Part shown: in pieces, positions 44,293 to 53,992 of the stretch
Layout of the letters: every line of letters begins with the position of its first letter
Numbering within the stretch: the stretch's first letter is position 1
DNA from: Methylocystis iwaonis
GTDB lineage: Bacteria; Pseudomonadota; Alphaproteobacteria; Rhizobiales; Beijerinckiaceae
Length of the DNA: 64,000 nucleotides
NCBI RefSeq assembly: GCF_027925385.1
Contig: NZ_AP027142.1
Location: 602,001 to 666,000 of the forward strand
Direction of reading: 5' to 3'
Translations under genes and position numbers: made by a program
Notes under the pieces: generated by a model
Told to the model about the DNA's origin: nothing
Databases searched by the model: none
The model's input: only the letters and a program-made list of their open reading frames with translations

Positions 44293-46107
44293 CTACCCCT
44301 CGATCTCTTCGCGCTTGATTTCCAGCTCCAGCCATTGCTCCTCGGCGGCGGAGAGTTCGTTCTCCACCGCAGCGAACATCTCGCTCGCCTTCGCAAATCT
44401 CCCCGGGTCCTTGGAGTAAAGCTCAGGGTCGTCGAGCAGCGCCTGCAACTTTGTGCGCTTGACCTTCAGCTCCTCCATTTTGGCGGGCAAGGTCGTCAGC
44501 GCATGCTGTTCCTTGAAGGAGAGCTTGACCCTTGCCGGCTGCCGTTCGGCGGGCTTTTCTTTCGGCCCCTTCTCCTTCGGCGCCTCGCGCGTCGCGGCGC
44601 CGCGGGCCTCGACGCCCTTGCCGCGCTGCGCGACCATGTCGCTGTAGCCGCCGGCATATTCGACCCAGCGGCCGGCGCCGTCGCTCATCAACACGCTCGT
44701 CGCAATGCGGTCGAGAAAGTCGCGGTCATGCGAGACGACGATCAGCGTGCCGGGATAATCGGCGAGCATTTCTTCCAGGAGATCGAGCGTTTCCAGGTCG
44801 AGATCGTTCGTCGGCTCGTCGAGCACGAGGAGATTGGAGGGCTTGGCCAGGGCGCGCGCGAGCATCAGACGGCCGCGCTCGCCGCCGGAGAGTTTGCCGA
44901 TCGGCGTCCTTGCCTGCTCCGGCTTGAAGAGGAAGTCCCTCATATAGCCGACGACATGGCGCCGCTCGCCATTAATCTCGACGGTATCCGAGCCGCCGCC
45001 GGTGAGCGCGTCCTGCAGGGTGGTCTCCGGCCTCAGGCTGGCGCGGCTCTGGTCGAGGGTCGCCATTTCCAAAGCGGCGCCGAGCCGCACCTTGCCGCTG
45101 TCGGGCGGCAGTACTCCGGTCAGCAGTTTGATGAGCGTCGTCTTGCCCGCGCCATTGGCGCCGACGACGCCGAGCCGGTCGCCGCGCAGGATGCGGGTCG
45201 TAAAATTCTCGACGATAGTTCGCTCGCCGTAGCTCTTGCTGACCTTGATCGCCTCGATGACGAGCTTGCCGGAGAGATTGGCTTCGCTCGCCTCCAGCTT
45301 CACCTCGCCCGTCGGCATGACGCGGTTCCGGTGCTCGGCGCGCAGCGCATGCAGGCCCGCGAGGCGCTTCATGTTGCGCTTGCGCCGCCCGGAGACGCCA
45401 TGACGCAGCCAATGTTCCTCATTGGCGATCTTGCGCTCCTGCTTGTGAGCCTGCTTCTCTTCCTCCTCCAGCTCGCGGTCGCGCCAGGGTTCGAATTCCT
45501 TGAAGCCGCGCGCCAGATGCCGCGCCCGGCCGCGGTCGATCCACACCGTCTCGCGCGTCAAATCCTGCAGGAAGCGGCGGTCGTGGCTGATGATGACCAT
45601 GGCCGAGCGCACGGAGCCGAGTTTTTCTTCGAGCCAGAGGATCGTCGGCAGATCGAGATGGTTCGTCGGCTCGTCGAGCAGCAGAATGTCCGGCTCGGGC
45701 GCGAGCGCGCGGGCGAGCGCCGCGCGGCGGGCTTCGCCGCCCGAGAGGTTCGACGGGTCTTCCTCGCCCGTGAGGCCCAGCTCGAGAAGAAGCGTCGTGG
45801 CGACATGGGGATCATCCAGCGGCCCGAGCCCCGCCTCGACATAGGCGGCGGTCGTCTTGAACCCAGAAAATTCTGGCTCCTGCGGCAGATACCGCAGCGA
45901 GGCGCCCGGCTGCAGGAAGCGCGTTCCCGCGTCCGATTCCAATTCGCCGGCGGCGATCCTCAAAAGCGTCGATTTGCCCGAGCCGTTGCGGCCGACGAGA
46001 CAGATGCGCGCGCCCGGCGCGACCGACAATTCGACCCCTTCCAGAAGCGGCTTGCCGCCGAGGGTAAGCATGACGCCCTGAAGGGCGAGAAGGGGAGGGG
46101 GAGCCAT
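44293..46107 (-). CDS. ABC-F family ATPase (Uup-like)
   Basis: A 604-residue protein with two ABC ATPase domains and no membrane segment. Walker A motifs are GRNGSGKSTLLRIA and GANGAGKTTLIKLL; signature motifs are NLSGGEARRAALA and LSGGERGRLMLA. A charged linker lies between the domains, and the Uup-type coiled-coil tail (MEELKVKRTKLQALLDDPEL) is at the end. ABC-F proteins act on ribosomes, and Uup also affects DNA branch processing. The ATG is at 46105-46107. The gene converges with the MFS gene. Confidence 0.94.
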   Translation of the reverse strand: MAPPPLLALQGVMLTLGGKPLLEGVELSVAPGARICLVGRNGSGKSTLLRIAAGELESDAGTRFLQPGASLRYLPQEPEFSGFKTTAAYVEAGLGPLDDPHVATTLLLELGLTGEEDPSNLSGGEARRAALARALAPEPDILLLDEPTNHLDLPTILWLEEKLGSVRSAMVIISHDRRFLQDLTRETVWIDRGRARHLARGFKEFEPWRDRELEEEEKQAHKQERKIANEEHWLRHGVSGRRKRNMKRLAGLHALRAEHRNRVMPTGEVKLEASEANLSGKLVIEAIKVSKSYGERTIVENFTTRILRGDRLGVVGANGAGKTTLIKLLTGVLPPDSGKVRLGAALEMATLDQSRASLRPETTLQDALTGGGSDTVEINGERRHVVGYMRDFLFKPEQARTPIGKLSGGERGRLMLARALAKPSNLLVLDEPTNDLDLETLDLLEEMLADYPGTLIVVSHDRDFLDRIATSVLMSDGAGRWVEYAGGYSDMVAQRGKGVEARGAATREAPKEKGPKEKPAERQPARVKLSFKEQHALTTLPAKMEELKVKRTKLQALLDDPELYSKDPGRFAKASEMFAAVENELSAAEEQWLELEIKREEIEG

Positions 46108-46455
46108 TGCGCGAACCGGATGTTGCCTAGAGGAGAGGCTTTTTCTACCGGCGCGCGGCGTTTGTCACGACTTTACTCGGCGATGCGCATGTCAGCGCAT
46201 TATTTCGCATTCGACAGCGACGCGCCGCGCCCGCCCTGAATTCGGAGCCCCCGTCATGGCCGCGCTTGTCGCGGCCATCCACGCCGCACCGAGACGGAAA
46301 GCTGAAGAACATGAGCGGAACAACGCCGCTTTTTCTCCCCGCGTGTCGTAATGTCCCGGCGTGGATGCCCGCGACAAGCGCGGGCATGACGGGGCTGCGC
46401 AGGGTTTGTTAGCCTGGATTTGGAGCTTTGGCGGTTCCCGGCTCTGGCGCGGGGG
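46108..46455. repeat. Intergenic region with nested inverted repeat (46248-46394)
   Basis: The 348 bases carry no gene. An element of about 147 bp begins CCCCCGTCATGG and ends GGCATGACGGGG. Internal arms are CGCTTGTCGCGG and CCGCGACAAGCG, and TCCACGCCG is mirrored by CGGCGTGGA. This is a palindromic intergenic repeat of a third type, different from those at 44116 and 53367. Confidence 0.65.
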
Positions 46456-48048
46456 CTAGCCCCCCAGGCCCAGCGCTCTCCGCACCCGCGCCGAATAGCC
46501 GTAGAGATCCGGCCGCTGCACCAGCCGTCCCATATCGTCCACATAAGCGGTGAAATAGACGATATGCACCGGCAGGGGCTTGGAGAGATTGATGTAGCGC
46601 TCGTTGGGTCCGACAAGCTTCTTCACTCGCTCCTCCGACCAGCCGGGCCCGAGGACGGCCTCCGCCAGAGCGAAGGGCTGATCGACGCGCATGCAGCCAT
46701 GGCTGAAAGCGCGGTGGGACGCCGCGAAAAGCCCGCGCGACGGCGTGTCGTGCATGTAAACGGCGAAATCATTGGGGAAGACGAATTTGATGCGGCCGAG
46801 CGCGTTCTTCTCGCCCGGCGGCTGGCGCACCACCATCTGCCCGTTGCGATAGGAAACCTGATAGCCGTCGCCGACCCCGCCGTGCCACTCCTTCTGGATG
46901 ATCGACTGCGGCACATACCAGGACGGGTTGACGATGATCTCCACCATCTCGTCGGAGAAGATGGGCGTCGGCGTTTGCTCCTTGCCCACGATCACGCGCG
47001 TGCGATGGGTCACCGCGCCATTGCGGATGACCGCCAGCTCGAAATCGGGGATGTTGACCTCGATGCGATCGTCGCCCATGTCGCGCGGCAACCAGCGCCA
47101 GCGCTCCATATTGGCGATGATCTCGTTCTCCAGCGCCGAGGTGGACGGGCCGCCGAGCGTCTCCATGCGGCGGCGTTTCGATTTGACGGGCGGCAGCGCG
47201 TCGGTCTGAGCGACGCCCTCCTCGGCGGCGGCAAAGAGCGAGTCGAGCGGCGGCGCACTGGCGCCGCGCGTCTTGAGCTCGACCAGTTTCTCCCGCAGTT
47301 GCTGATAGCCGTAATGGGGCGGGTTAAAGCCCTGCAGCGTCTCGCCCGCGCGATAGCCGGCGGCGGCGACGTCGGCCACGGCCTGCGCCGGATCGGGAAG
47401 CGCCGTTTTGGCGCCGATGAGACGGGAGAGCCGCTCGGGCTGCAGCCGTCCGCCGCGCGCCTGGAAGGCGTAGGTTGCGACAGCTTCGGAGAGCGCAAGC
47501 TCGTCGGCGGCGCTGGACGCGCCTTTGTCGGCTTCCGGGATCGTTACGCCGTGGAGGTCCAGCCCGTCTTCATTTGCGGCGCGCAGGCGCGAGACCGCCG
47601 AAGCCGCGCCCTCGCGCCAGCCATTGGCGTCGGTCCAGAAGGGCTCGAATTGGCGCGCCACATAAGCGGCCGCGATCTTGGCGCGCATCGCCCGCCGCGC
47701 CGGGTTGCGGGCGGCTTCGGGAACAGAGGTCCAGTCCTGAAGCGCGAGCGCGAGCCCGCGCTGATGGTCGGGCAGCAGGCTCCAGGCGAGATCGAGGTTG
47801 TCCGGCTCCGCGGGCTCAACTTGCAGCTTCGCCGCCGTGACAGCCACGACCGGCGGCGCCTCCGGGGCTTCGAGCGGATCGAACGCCGCCGCCGAGGGCA
47901 GCTTCGTGAGGCCCGTCAGCGCGACGGAGGCGGGCGGCGCGAAAATATCGGCGCGGCGCGGCGTCGCCCCAGCCGGCGCAGCGGCGAGAACCGTCGCGAT
48001 CGCGGCGGCGGAAAGGAAGAAATGGGCAATAGATATGCGAGCCTGCAT
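46456..48048 (-). CDS. L,D-transpeptidase, long YcbB/LdtD type
   Basis: A 530-residue exported enzyme. A signal peptide (FFLSAAAIATVLAAAPAGA) is followed by a scaffold region (about 80-300) resembling YcbB, with FWTDANGWREGA and YAFQARGGRLQPERLSRL. The YkuD domain has IVGKEQTPTPIFSDEM, FAVYMHDTPSRGLF and the canonical catalytic SHGCMRVDQPFAL. It cross-links peptidoglycan 3-3 in the periplasm. This is the second YkuD enzyme in the window (the other is at 12492-13799). They share domain type but differ in layout, since this one has no clear peptidoglycan-binding repeat. Confidence 0.9.
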   Translation of the reverse strand: MQARISIAHFFLSAAAIATVLAAAPAGATPRRADIFAPPASVALTGLTKLPSAAAFDPLEAPEAPPVVAVTAAKLQVEPAEPDNLDLAWSLLPDHQRGLALALQDWTSVPEAARNPARRAMRAKIAAAYVARQFEPFWTDANGWREGAASAVSRLRAANEDGLDLHGVTIPEADKGASSAADELALSEAVATYAFQARGGRLQPERLSRLIGAKTALPDPAQAVADVAAAGYRAGETLQGFNPPHYGYQQLREKLVELKTRGASAPPLDSLFAAAEEGVAQTDALPPVKSKRRRMETLGGPSTSALENEIIANMERWRWLPRDMGDDRIEVNIPDFELAVIRNGAVTHRTRVIVGKEQTPTPIFSDEMVEIIVNPSWYVPQSIIQKEWHGGVGDGYQVSYRNGQMVVRQPPGEKNALGRIKFVFPNDFAVYMHDTPSRGLFAASHRAFSHGCMRVDQPFALAEAVLGPGWSEERVKKLVGPNERYINLSKPLPVHIVYFTAYVDDMGRLVQRPDLYGYSARVRRALGLGG

Positions 48049-48375
48049 GGGCTGCCCCTTGGAAACCGGGTGCGCGGCGTCGGTTTCATAAACCTGAATT
48101 ATTAAGGATGTGGACGCGTCGCCGCCGGAGCGCCGCGCCAGGCTCCGTCACAATATCTAGCGCGAGGGGGGCAGGCTGTTAATCAGCGCACATGACGGCG
48201 GGCGGCCAGAATGTCGCAAAAAGAGACACTGTGGCGGGAGGGCAACATGACAGAGGGTCGGGGGCGAGCGGAGGTGGCGAAGGGGCGGCGTCCGCAATGC
48301 GTCATTTTTGCGCCGCCTTAGGTTGCGGCGACTCGTCATTTGACCCGCGGCGCGCCGTCGCCTTACTCATAAGTT
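48049..48375. other. Intergenic region, probable divergent promoter area
   Basis: The 327 bases between the L,D-transpeptidase gene and the membrane protein gene contain no gene I can support; the only small frame starting at 48247 is 25 codons long and featureless. The part next to 48049 is AT-richer and could hold the leftward promoter. A GC-rich stretch with short inverted repeats (around 48116-48150) lies in the middle. Confidence 0.4.
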
Positions 48376-49539
48376 ATGGAAGGATACGGAACCTTCGAGA
48401 ATTTCTCGTTGTTCGGCGGTCCGCTTCACCGTTTGGCGGGGCGCCTGGGCCTCGTCCACAAGGGGAGGAGCGCGTTTGCGCTGGGACTGGCGCTGGGCTT
48501 GCTGTCCTGGTCGATCCTGTTCGCGTTGGCGTTGATCGAGGGGGTAGGCTCCAAGTTTTACTCGCTCTCGGTGATTGCCGCGCACGTCCGCCTACTGTTC
48601 GTCATCCCGTTGCTGTTCCTTTGCGAATCCTTACTCGACGTTCGACTGAGGGCGTTCGTCAGCCTGATCGTGCGTTCGGGCGTCGTTCCCAACAATGCGC
48701 TACCGGAGTTGGAGACTGAGATCGCGCGGACCAATCGGTGGCGAGACCATTGGCTTCCGGAAGCAATTTGCCTGCTGGCGACTGTGCTGTTGACTGTGGT
48801 CGCGGCGCAGATGCGCCTCTCTGGAAGGACCACGGGATCGGAGCTCGGCTACGCCATCAGCGAGTTTCGGCTGGCCGGCCTTTGGTATTGGATGGTCTGC
48901 CTGCCGCTCGTTCGTTTCCTGCTGTTTCGGTGGCTCTGGCGGATCGCGCTCTGGTGGTGCTTCCTCTGGCGGTTGGCGAAGCTGAAACTCCACCTCGCGC
49001 CCGCTCATCCAGATGGAGCCGGCGGGCTCGGATATCTGGAAGTCGCGCAGACCTACTTTTTCCCATTGGTCCTCGCGATCTCGGCGCTTATGTCCGCGTC
49101 GTTTGCGGAAGAGATTTCGTCTGGAATATCGGTTTTCGAGGCAATCTACCCCGCGCTTGCGATCACTCTGATCCTGGACCTTGTGCTGGTGTTGTTTCCC
49201 CCGTGTTTTTTCGCCTTCAAACTCAGGGTTTGCCAAGAGAGGGGCTTAAGCGACTATTCGGTGTTGGCGGCGCGTTACGTCAATGACTTCGACAGGAAAT
49301 GGCTGAGCGCGCCCGGCTCCCAGGCCGAACCCTTGCTCGGCACCGCCGATTTGCAGTCGCTGGCTGATTTGTCGAACAGCGTCGCAATCTTGCGCAATAT
49401 GCGGCTCGTTCCGGTAAGCACGCGTCTAGTGATAACCGTCATGGTCGCCGCGCTGCTGCCAATGGTCCCGTTGTTTCTGTTCAAATACCCCGTGGCGGAG
49501 TTGGTCCAAAAGATTGTCAGCAAATTAGCTGGCCTATGA
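48376..49539 (+). CDS. Multi-pass membrane protein of unknown function
   Basis: A 387-residue protein with six to seven hydrophobic segments, for example GLALGLLSWSILFALALI, LLFVIPLLFLCESLL, AICLLATVLLTVVAAQ, LDLVLVLFPPCFFAFKL and VTVMVAALLPMVPLFLF-like sequence near the end. An Arg/Trp-rich stretch (RFLLFRWLWRIALWWCFLWR) lies in the centre. I do not recognise the family. It stands alone, convergent with the OprB porin gene, separated by 4 bases. The conserved-looking polar loops (LHLAPAHPDGAGGLGYLE) suggest a real domain. Confidence 0.75.
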   Translation: MEGYGTFENFSLFGGPLHRLAGRLGLVHKGRSAFALGLALGLLSWSILFALALIEGVGSKFYSLSVIAAHVRLLFVIPLLFLCESLLDVRLRAFVSLIVRSGVVPNNALPELETEIARTNRWRDHWLPEAICLLATVLLTVVAAQMRLSGRTTGSELGYAISEFRLAGLWYWMVCLPLVRFLLFRWLWRIALWWCFLWRLAKLKLHLAPAHPDGAGGLGYLEVAQTYFFPLVLAISALMSASFAEEISSGISVFEAIYPALAITLILDLVLVLFPPCFFAFKLRVCQERGLSDYSVLAARYVNDFDRKWLSAPGSQAEPLLGTADLQSLADLSNSVAILRNMRLVPVSTRLVITVMVAALLPMVPLFLFKYPVAELVQKIVSKLAGL

Positions 49540-49543
49540 GAGC

Positions 49544-50854
49544 CTATAGCTTAGTTTGCAAACGCAACGCCATGTACGTCTCTCGTTGTTTGGCCGGGTT
49601 CCAGGGATCGATCAATTGCAGATCGGCCGACAGGCGGAGCCAAGGCGTGATCGCAAGATTATAGAAAGCTTCCACGCCCCCCTCGCTGCGTCTTCTCACG
49701 TCAAGCGCCTCCAACGCGCTCAGCAACGGCTTGGTCAGCCCATAGTGAAAGAAGCCGACGCCCCAACGGTCGTTCTCGCGCCCCTCGATCAGATTATTCC
49801 CCGCAAGGCCCACGAGAACGCTCCATTTGACCGGGTTGGGGTTTCCGTCAGAAAGGGTCCCGAGCGTAAACAGCCCCCAACCGACCGACGGTTTATCCCT
49901 ACTTTGAAAGAGGTTTTGCTGGAGCGCGTAAGAACTGAACCAATATCCTTTCTTGGTGATCACGGGACCGCCCACCGCCGCTAATAGGCGCTCCTGCGGG
50001 ACGTCGTTCAGGTCTATGCCGCGCGCGTTGCTATAGGCGGCGCGGAGCGTATGAAACCCGCGAAGACCGAAAATCTCTGTTGGGATGGTCACTGAGCCGC
50101 CGACCGCAAGGCCTTTTTCGAAGGGGTGTTCGATGACTTGCGGATTCTGCGCGCTGCGCGGATCGACGACAAGCAGCGTCAAGGTTGCCGGCGCAGTCTT
50201 GAACGTCACAGCGCCGCCGATGAGGTAAGGCGCGGAGACGACGACCCTGTCGGCGGCTCCGCCTCGGACGGCGGTGTAGGCCACCCCGGTCGATGGCAAA
50301 GCGAAAGCCCTGTTCATGAAAGTGTCGATGCCGCCGCCGCCGAGGAGCGGCGTCTGGGATGCGATCGTCATCATGTTGAACTTGCCGGCGCTGACGGAGA
50401 CGTGCTCGCCGAAATCTTGCGTAACGGAGACGGAAAGCGCCGAGTGGTAGCCTTGCTTATTCACATAGGCTTGAGCGGTGTTGACGGGAAGGAGCGCGTT
50501 GTCCCTGCGGTTTATGTTATCGCCGAAATAATGCTCGTATTGCGCGCTGACGTGGAAGCCCGGCCACAGGCCGAGTTTCTCCGCATCGATCTTTAGAAAG
50601 GCGTCGACTTTGCCGCCATAGAACCATGTTTGGCTCGCGTCGCCGGCAATCTGGCCCTGATAGAACTGCGTCACCCAAACATCAGGCGCGACGCCAAAGC
50701 GGCGCAATTGCGCCTTGGGGCCATCGGGCGTGTCGGTCAGGGAAGATTGCGTGGCCAAGGACGACAAGGCGTCTTCTGCGCGCGCATGGAATGTCGATGC
50801 CGCGAAAAGCGCTGGTATCGCAAGCGCGACCCTTGGAAGAGATCTTCTGATCAC
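49544..50854 (-). CDS. OprB-type carbohydrate porin
   Basis: A 436-residue outer membrane porin. A signal peptide (LALAIPALFAASTFHARA-like, starting MIRRSLPRV) is followed by a single 16-strand-type OprB barrel, with WFYGGKVDAFLKIDAEKLGL, SAGKFNMMTIASQTPLLGG and a C-terminal strand MALRLQTKL. It probably allows diffusion of sugars. Unlike the porin at 5779-7908 it has no additional N-terminal barrel, and the two are only distantly alike. It converges on the unknown membrane protein gene. Confidence 0.88.
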   Translation of the reverse strand: MIRRSLPRVALAIPALFAASTFHARAEDALSSLATQSSLTDTPDGPKAQLRRFGVAPDVWVTQFYQGQIAGDASQTWFYGGKVDAFLKIDAEKLGLWPGFHVSAQYEHYFGDNINRRDNALLPVNTAQAYVNKQGYHSALSVSVTQDFGEHVSVSAGKFNMMTIASQTPLLGGGGIDTFMNRAFALPSTGVAYTAVRGGAADRVVVSAPYLIGGAVTFKTAPATLTLLVVDPRSAQNPQVIEHPFEKGLAVGGSVTIPTEIFGLRGFHTLRAAYSNARGIDLNDVPQERLLAAVGGPVITKKGYWFSSYALQQNLFQSRDKPSVGWGLFTLGTLSDGNPNPVKWSVLVGLAGNNLIEGRENDRWGVGFFHYGLTKPLLSALEALDVRRRSEGGVEAFYNLAITPWLRLSADLQLIDPWNPAKQRETYMALRLQTKL

Positions 50855-50963
50855 CAGGCTCTCCCGATTTGCGCCGCTCCGAGAATCTTACTCCATTAGT
50901 CAAAATGGCCCTTCTGATGGCCGGCCTGCTTGTATTTTCGGGATCGGCGTTACCTTTCGGCCA

Positions 50964-53297
50964 CTACCCCGCCTGGAGAAAACTCTCCAGCACCATCTTC
51001 CGCCCGGCCTTGTCGAAATCCACGGTGCACTTATTCCCATCCACCGCTGCGACCGTGCCCGGCCCAAACTTCAAATGAAACACCCGCGACCCCGCGCCAT
51101 ATCGCGCATTGGTCGATGAGCGGGCGACGACCTCGCCTTCGATCGTCATCGGCTGTTTGGCGCGCGGGCGCGACTCGCGCATCGGCTCGGCGCGCGGCGT
51201 CGTGGCGCCCGCCTTGGCGCGCTTCCAGCCTGGCGTCGAATAATCCGAGCCATAGACATCGAGATTGGCGAAGCGCGAGACCGCATAGCCGCCATATTGC
51301 GAGGCGCTCGGCGCCTCGACCACTTCGACATGGTCCGAGGGCAGATTATCGACGAAGCGTGACGGCACTGTCGGTTGCCATAACCCCCGAATGCGGCGGT
51401 TGCTCGCGAAAAATATGCGCGCCCGGCGTTTCGCGCGCGTGACGCCAACATAGGCGAGGCGGCGCTCCTCCTCCAATCCCGCGCGGCCCTGCTCGTCGAG
51501 CGAGCGCTGATGCGGAAAGAGCCCTTCCTCCCATCCCGGCAGATAGACGGTCTCGAATTCGAGGCCCTTCGCGGCGTGTAGCGTCATCACCGAGACGCGC
51601 GCCTGCTCCTTGCTTTCCTCGGTTTCCATGACGAGCGAAACATGCTCGAGAAAGGCGGCGAGGTCGGGAAATTCCTCCATCGCGCGCACGAGTTCTTTCA
51701 GGTTTTCGAGCCTCCCGGCGGCTTCCGGCGTCTTGTCGTCGCGCCACATTTGCGTGTAGCCGGATTCATCCAGCACCATTTCGGCGAGCTCGTGCTGCGG
51801 CTTCGAATCGATCAGATTGCGCCAGCGCTCGAAATCCGCCACGAGGCTTTTCAACGCGCCGCGCGGCTTGGGCTTCAGCTCCTCCGTCTCGACGAGAAAA
51901 CGCGCCGCCTGCATCAGCGGAATGCGCTCGCGCCGTCCATATTCGTGCAGCAATTGCACGGTCGCGTCGCCGAGGCCGCGCTTGGGCGTATTGATGATGC
52001 GCTCGAAGGCGAGATCGTCGGAAGGCTGCCCGACGCAGCGAAGGTAAGCGAGCGCGTCGCGGATTTCGGCGCGCTCATAGAAGCGCGGGCCGCCGATAAT
52101 GCGATAGGGCAGTCCGATCTCAACGAAGCGCTCTTCGAACTCGCGCATCTGGAAGGAGGCGCGCACGAGAATGGCGATCTCTTCGAGCGAATGGCCCTTG
52201 CGCTGCAATTGCTCGATGTCCTCGCCGATGACGCGGGCTTCCTCCTGGCTGTCCCAGACGCCGGTGAGCGTCGGCTTCTCGCCCTCTTCGCCATCGGTGA
52301 ACAGCGTCTTGCCGAGGCGCCCTTCATTGTGCGCGATCAGATGCGAGGCGGCGGCGAGAATGTGCCCTGTCGAGCGGTAGTTGCGTTCGAGCCGCACAAT
52401 CTTGGCGCCGGGGAAGTCCTGCTCGAAGCGCAGGATGTTTTCGACCTCCGCGCCGCGCCAGCCATAGACGCTTTGATCGTCGTCGCCGACGCAACAGACA
52501 TTGCGGCGCCCCTGCGAGATGAGCCGCAGCCAGAGATATTGCGCGACGTTGGTGTCCTGATATTCGTCGACGAGAATATATTTGAAGCGCTTCTGGTAAT
52601 CCGCGAGCACGTCGGGGTTCTCGCGAAAGAGCCGCAGCGTCTCGAGCAGCAGATCGCCGAAATCGACGGCGTTGAGGATTTTGAGGCGCTCCTGATAGAG
52701 CGCGTAAAGCGCGCCGCCTTTGCCATTGGCGAAACTCTCGGCCTCGCCCGCCGGAACTTGCGCCGGCAGAAGGCCGCGATTCTTCCAGCCGTCGATGCGC
52801 ATGGCGAGCGCGCGGGCGGGCCAGCGCTTGTCGTCGATGTTTTCGGCCTGCAACACCTGCTTGAGCAGGCGGATCTGGTCGTCCGTGTCGAGAATGGTGA
52901 AATTGGGCTTCAGTCCGACAAGCTCGGCGTGGCGGCGCAGAATTTTCGCGCTGATGGCGTGAAAGGTGCCGAGCCATTGCATGGCCTGCGCGCCGTCGCC
53001 GACGAGCATTTCGACGCGCTCGCGCATCTCGCGCGCCGCTTTGTTGGTGAAGGTGACGGCGAGGATCTCATAGGCGCGCGCCTGGCCCAGCGCCATGATA
53101 TGCGCGATGCGCGTGGTGAGCGCGCGGGTCTTGCCGGTGCCGGCGCCGGCAAGGACGAGCACGGGGCCGTCGAGCGTTTCGACCGCGGCGCGCTGCTCGG
53201 GGTTGAGACCGTCGAGATAGCGCGGCCGTTGCGCCGCCGCGGCGGCGCGGGCGGCGAGCCCGCCGGCTTGCGGCGCGTAATCGTCGAAATCGGTCAA
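50964..53297 (-). CDS. uvrD: UvrD/PcrA-type DNA helicase
   Basis: A 777-residue superfamily 1A helicase. Motif Q/I is LNPEQRAAVETLDGPVLVLA then GAGTGKTRALTTRI. Motif II is ILVDEYQDTN, motif III VGDDDQSVYGWRGA, motif IV VRLERNYRST, motif V VMTLHAAKGLEFETVYLPG and motif VI AYVGVTRAKRRA. The C-terminal Tudor-like end is FHLKFGPGTVAAVDGNKC. It unwinds DNA in excision and mismatch repair. The start is TTG at 53295-53297, preceded by AAGGAG on the minus strand. Confidence 0.95.
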   Translation of the reverse strand: MTDFDDYAPQAGGLAARAAAAAQRPRYLDGLNPEQRAAVETLDGPVLVLAGAGTGKTRALTTRIAHIMALGQARAYEILAVTFTNKAAREMRERVEMLVGDGAQAMQWLGTFHAISAKILRRHAELVGLKPNFTILDTDDQIRLLKQVLQAENIDDKRWPARALAMRIDGWKNRGLLPAQVPAGEAESFANGKGGALYALYQERLKILNAVDFGDLLLETLRLFRENPDVLADYQKRFKYILVDEYQDTNVAQYLWLRLISQGRRNVCCVGDDDQSVYGWRGAEVENILRFEQDFPGAKIVRLERNYRSTGHILAAASHLIAHNEGRLGKTLFTDGEEGEKPTLTGVWDSQEEARVIGEDIEQLQRKGHSLEEIAILVRASFQMREFEERFVEIGLPYRIIGGPRFYERAEIRDALAYLRCVGQPSDDLAFERIINTPKRGLGDATVQLLHEYGRRERIPLMQAARFLVETEELKPKPRGALKSLVADFERWRNLIDSKPQHELAEMVLDESGYTQMWRDDKTPEAAGRLENLKELVRAMEEFPDLAAFLEHVSLVMETEESKEQARVSVMTLHAAKGLEFETVYLPGWEEGLFPHQRSLDEQGRAGLEEERRLAYVGVTRAKRRARIFFASNRRIRGLWQPTVPSRFVDNLPSDHVEVVEAPSASQYGGYAVSRFANLDVYGSDYSTPGWKRAKAGATTPRAEPMRESRPRAKQPMTIEGEVVARSSTNARYGAGSRVFHLKFGPGTVAAVDGNKCTVDFDKAGRKMVLESFLQAG

Positions 53298-53649
53298 CCC
53301 TTTGCTCCTTCTGATTCCTCAGACGAGCATATAGGAGAACGGAAGGCGAATCACGAATAAGGGAGTCTCCTTCTCCCGCGCGCGGGAGAAGGTGGCCCTC
53401 GCGTCAGCGAGGGTCGGATGAGGGCCGGGCCAGCGTTCTGGAAGGTCGGAAGTTGGGGGCAACTCTGAGGCAACGGCCGAAGCATTTTTTGGCCGGCATA
53501 GCTTGGCGAAGCTGGCGGACAGCCTAATCGGGCTCACAGCGCGCCGTCTCGCGTCTGGTTCGCCCTCATCCGACCCGGCTTCGCCGGGCCACCTTCTCCC
53601 GCAGGCGGGAGAAGGAGTCATGCTGCCAAGCTTAGGATTCATTTCCCTC
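53298..53649. repeat. Intergenic region with an inverted pair of two-hairpin repeat units
   Basis: Unit 1 (53367-53425) and unit 2 (53562-53617) are inverted copies. Each has a hairpin CTTCTCCCGC/GCGGGAGAAG, then GTGGC, a second hairpin of variable sequence and GTCGGATGAGGGC. They enclose about 135 bases without a gene. The same units recur at 59601-59716. The remainder up to the secE promoter shows nothing else. Confidence 0.7.
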
Positions 53650-53678
53650 TTGGCGATCAGCCCCCGACCCGCTATAAG
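53650..53678 (+). promoter_or_regulatory. Predicted promoter of secE-nusG
   Basis: TTGGCG (53650-53655), a 17-base spacer and TATAAG (53673-53678) lie about 95 bases upstream of secE. The same -10 hexamer, at similar spacing, precedes rplK. Confidence 0.55.
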
Positions 53679-53773
53679 GCCCTCTAACGTGGCGCGTGGC
53701 CGGAAGGTCCCGCGCCGCGACTGTTTTACGGCGCGCGTTCTTTTGCGGCGCCACAGGCAAGTCAGGCAAGCGA

Positions 53774-53965
53774 ATGGTCAACCCGTTTACGTTCCTGCAG
53801 GAAGTGCGCACCGAGGCGAACAAGGTCACCTGGCCGACCCGCCGCGAGACGATGATCACGACCGGGCTCGTGATCCTCATGGTGCTGTTCGCGAGCCTTT
53901 TCTTCGTCGTCGTCGATTCCGCTTTGCGCTTCGGCGTCGGCCTGCTGCTGCAGGCCGGCCAATAA
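53774..53965 (+). CDS. secE: Preprotein translocase subunit SecE
   Basis: A 63-residue single-helix SecE. MVNPFTFLQEVRTEANKVTW and the following PTRRET form the amphipathic region that clamps SecY, and VILMVLFASLFFVVVDSAL is the membrane helix. The short one-helix form is typical outside enterics. The ATG at 53774 is chosen because it matches the family start. nusG follows 27 bases later. No tRNA-Trp gene precedes it, unlike in many proteobacteria. Confidence 0.95.
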   Translation: MVNPFTFLQEVRTEANKVTWPTRRETMITTGLVILMVLFASLFFVVVDSALRFGVGLLLQAGQ

Positions 53966-53992
53966 TTCTTTTAAAGGAGCTGAGCGCGCCCC

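Noticed and set aside
44335..46239. 634-codon open frame antisense to the ABC-F gene
   Set aside because: Same cause: the complementary strand carries two complete ABC domains, while this frame shows only low-complexity sequence.
51642..53360. 572-codon open frame antisense to uvrD
   Set aside because: It lies wholly opposite a gene with all helicase motifs. Its translation is Arg/Ala/Leu/Gly-rich without domains, as expected from third-position GC bias.
53679..53773. tRNA-Trp gene expected before secE
   Set aside because: No cloverleaf or CCA anticodon stem is present between the predicted promoter and secE.
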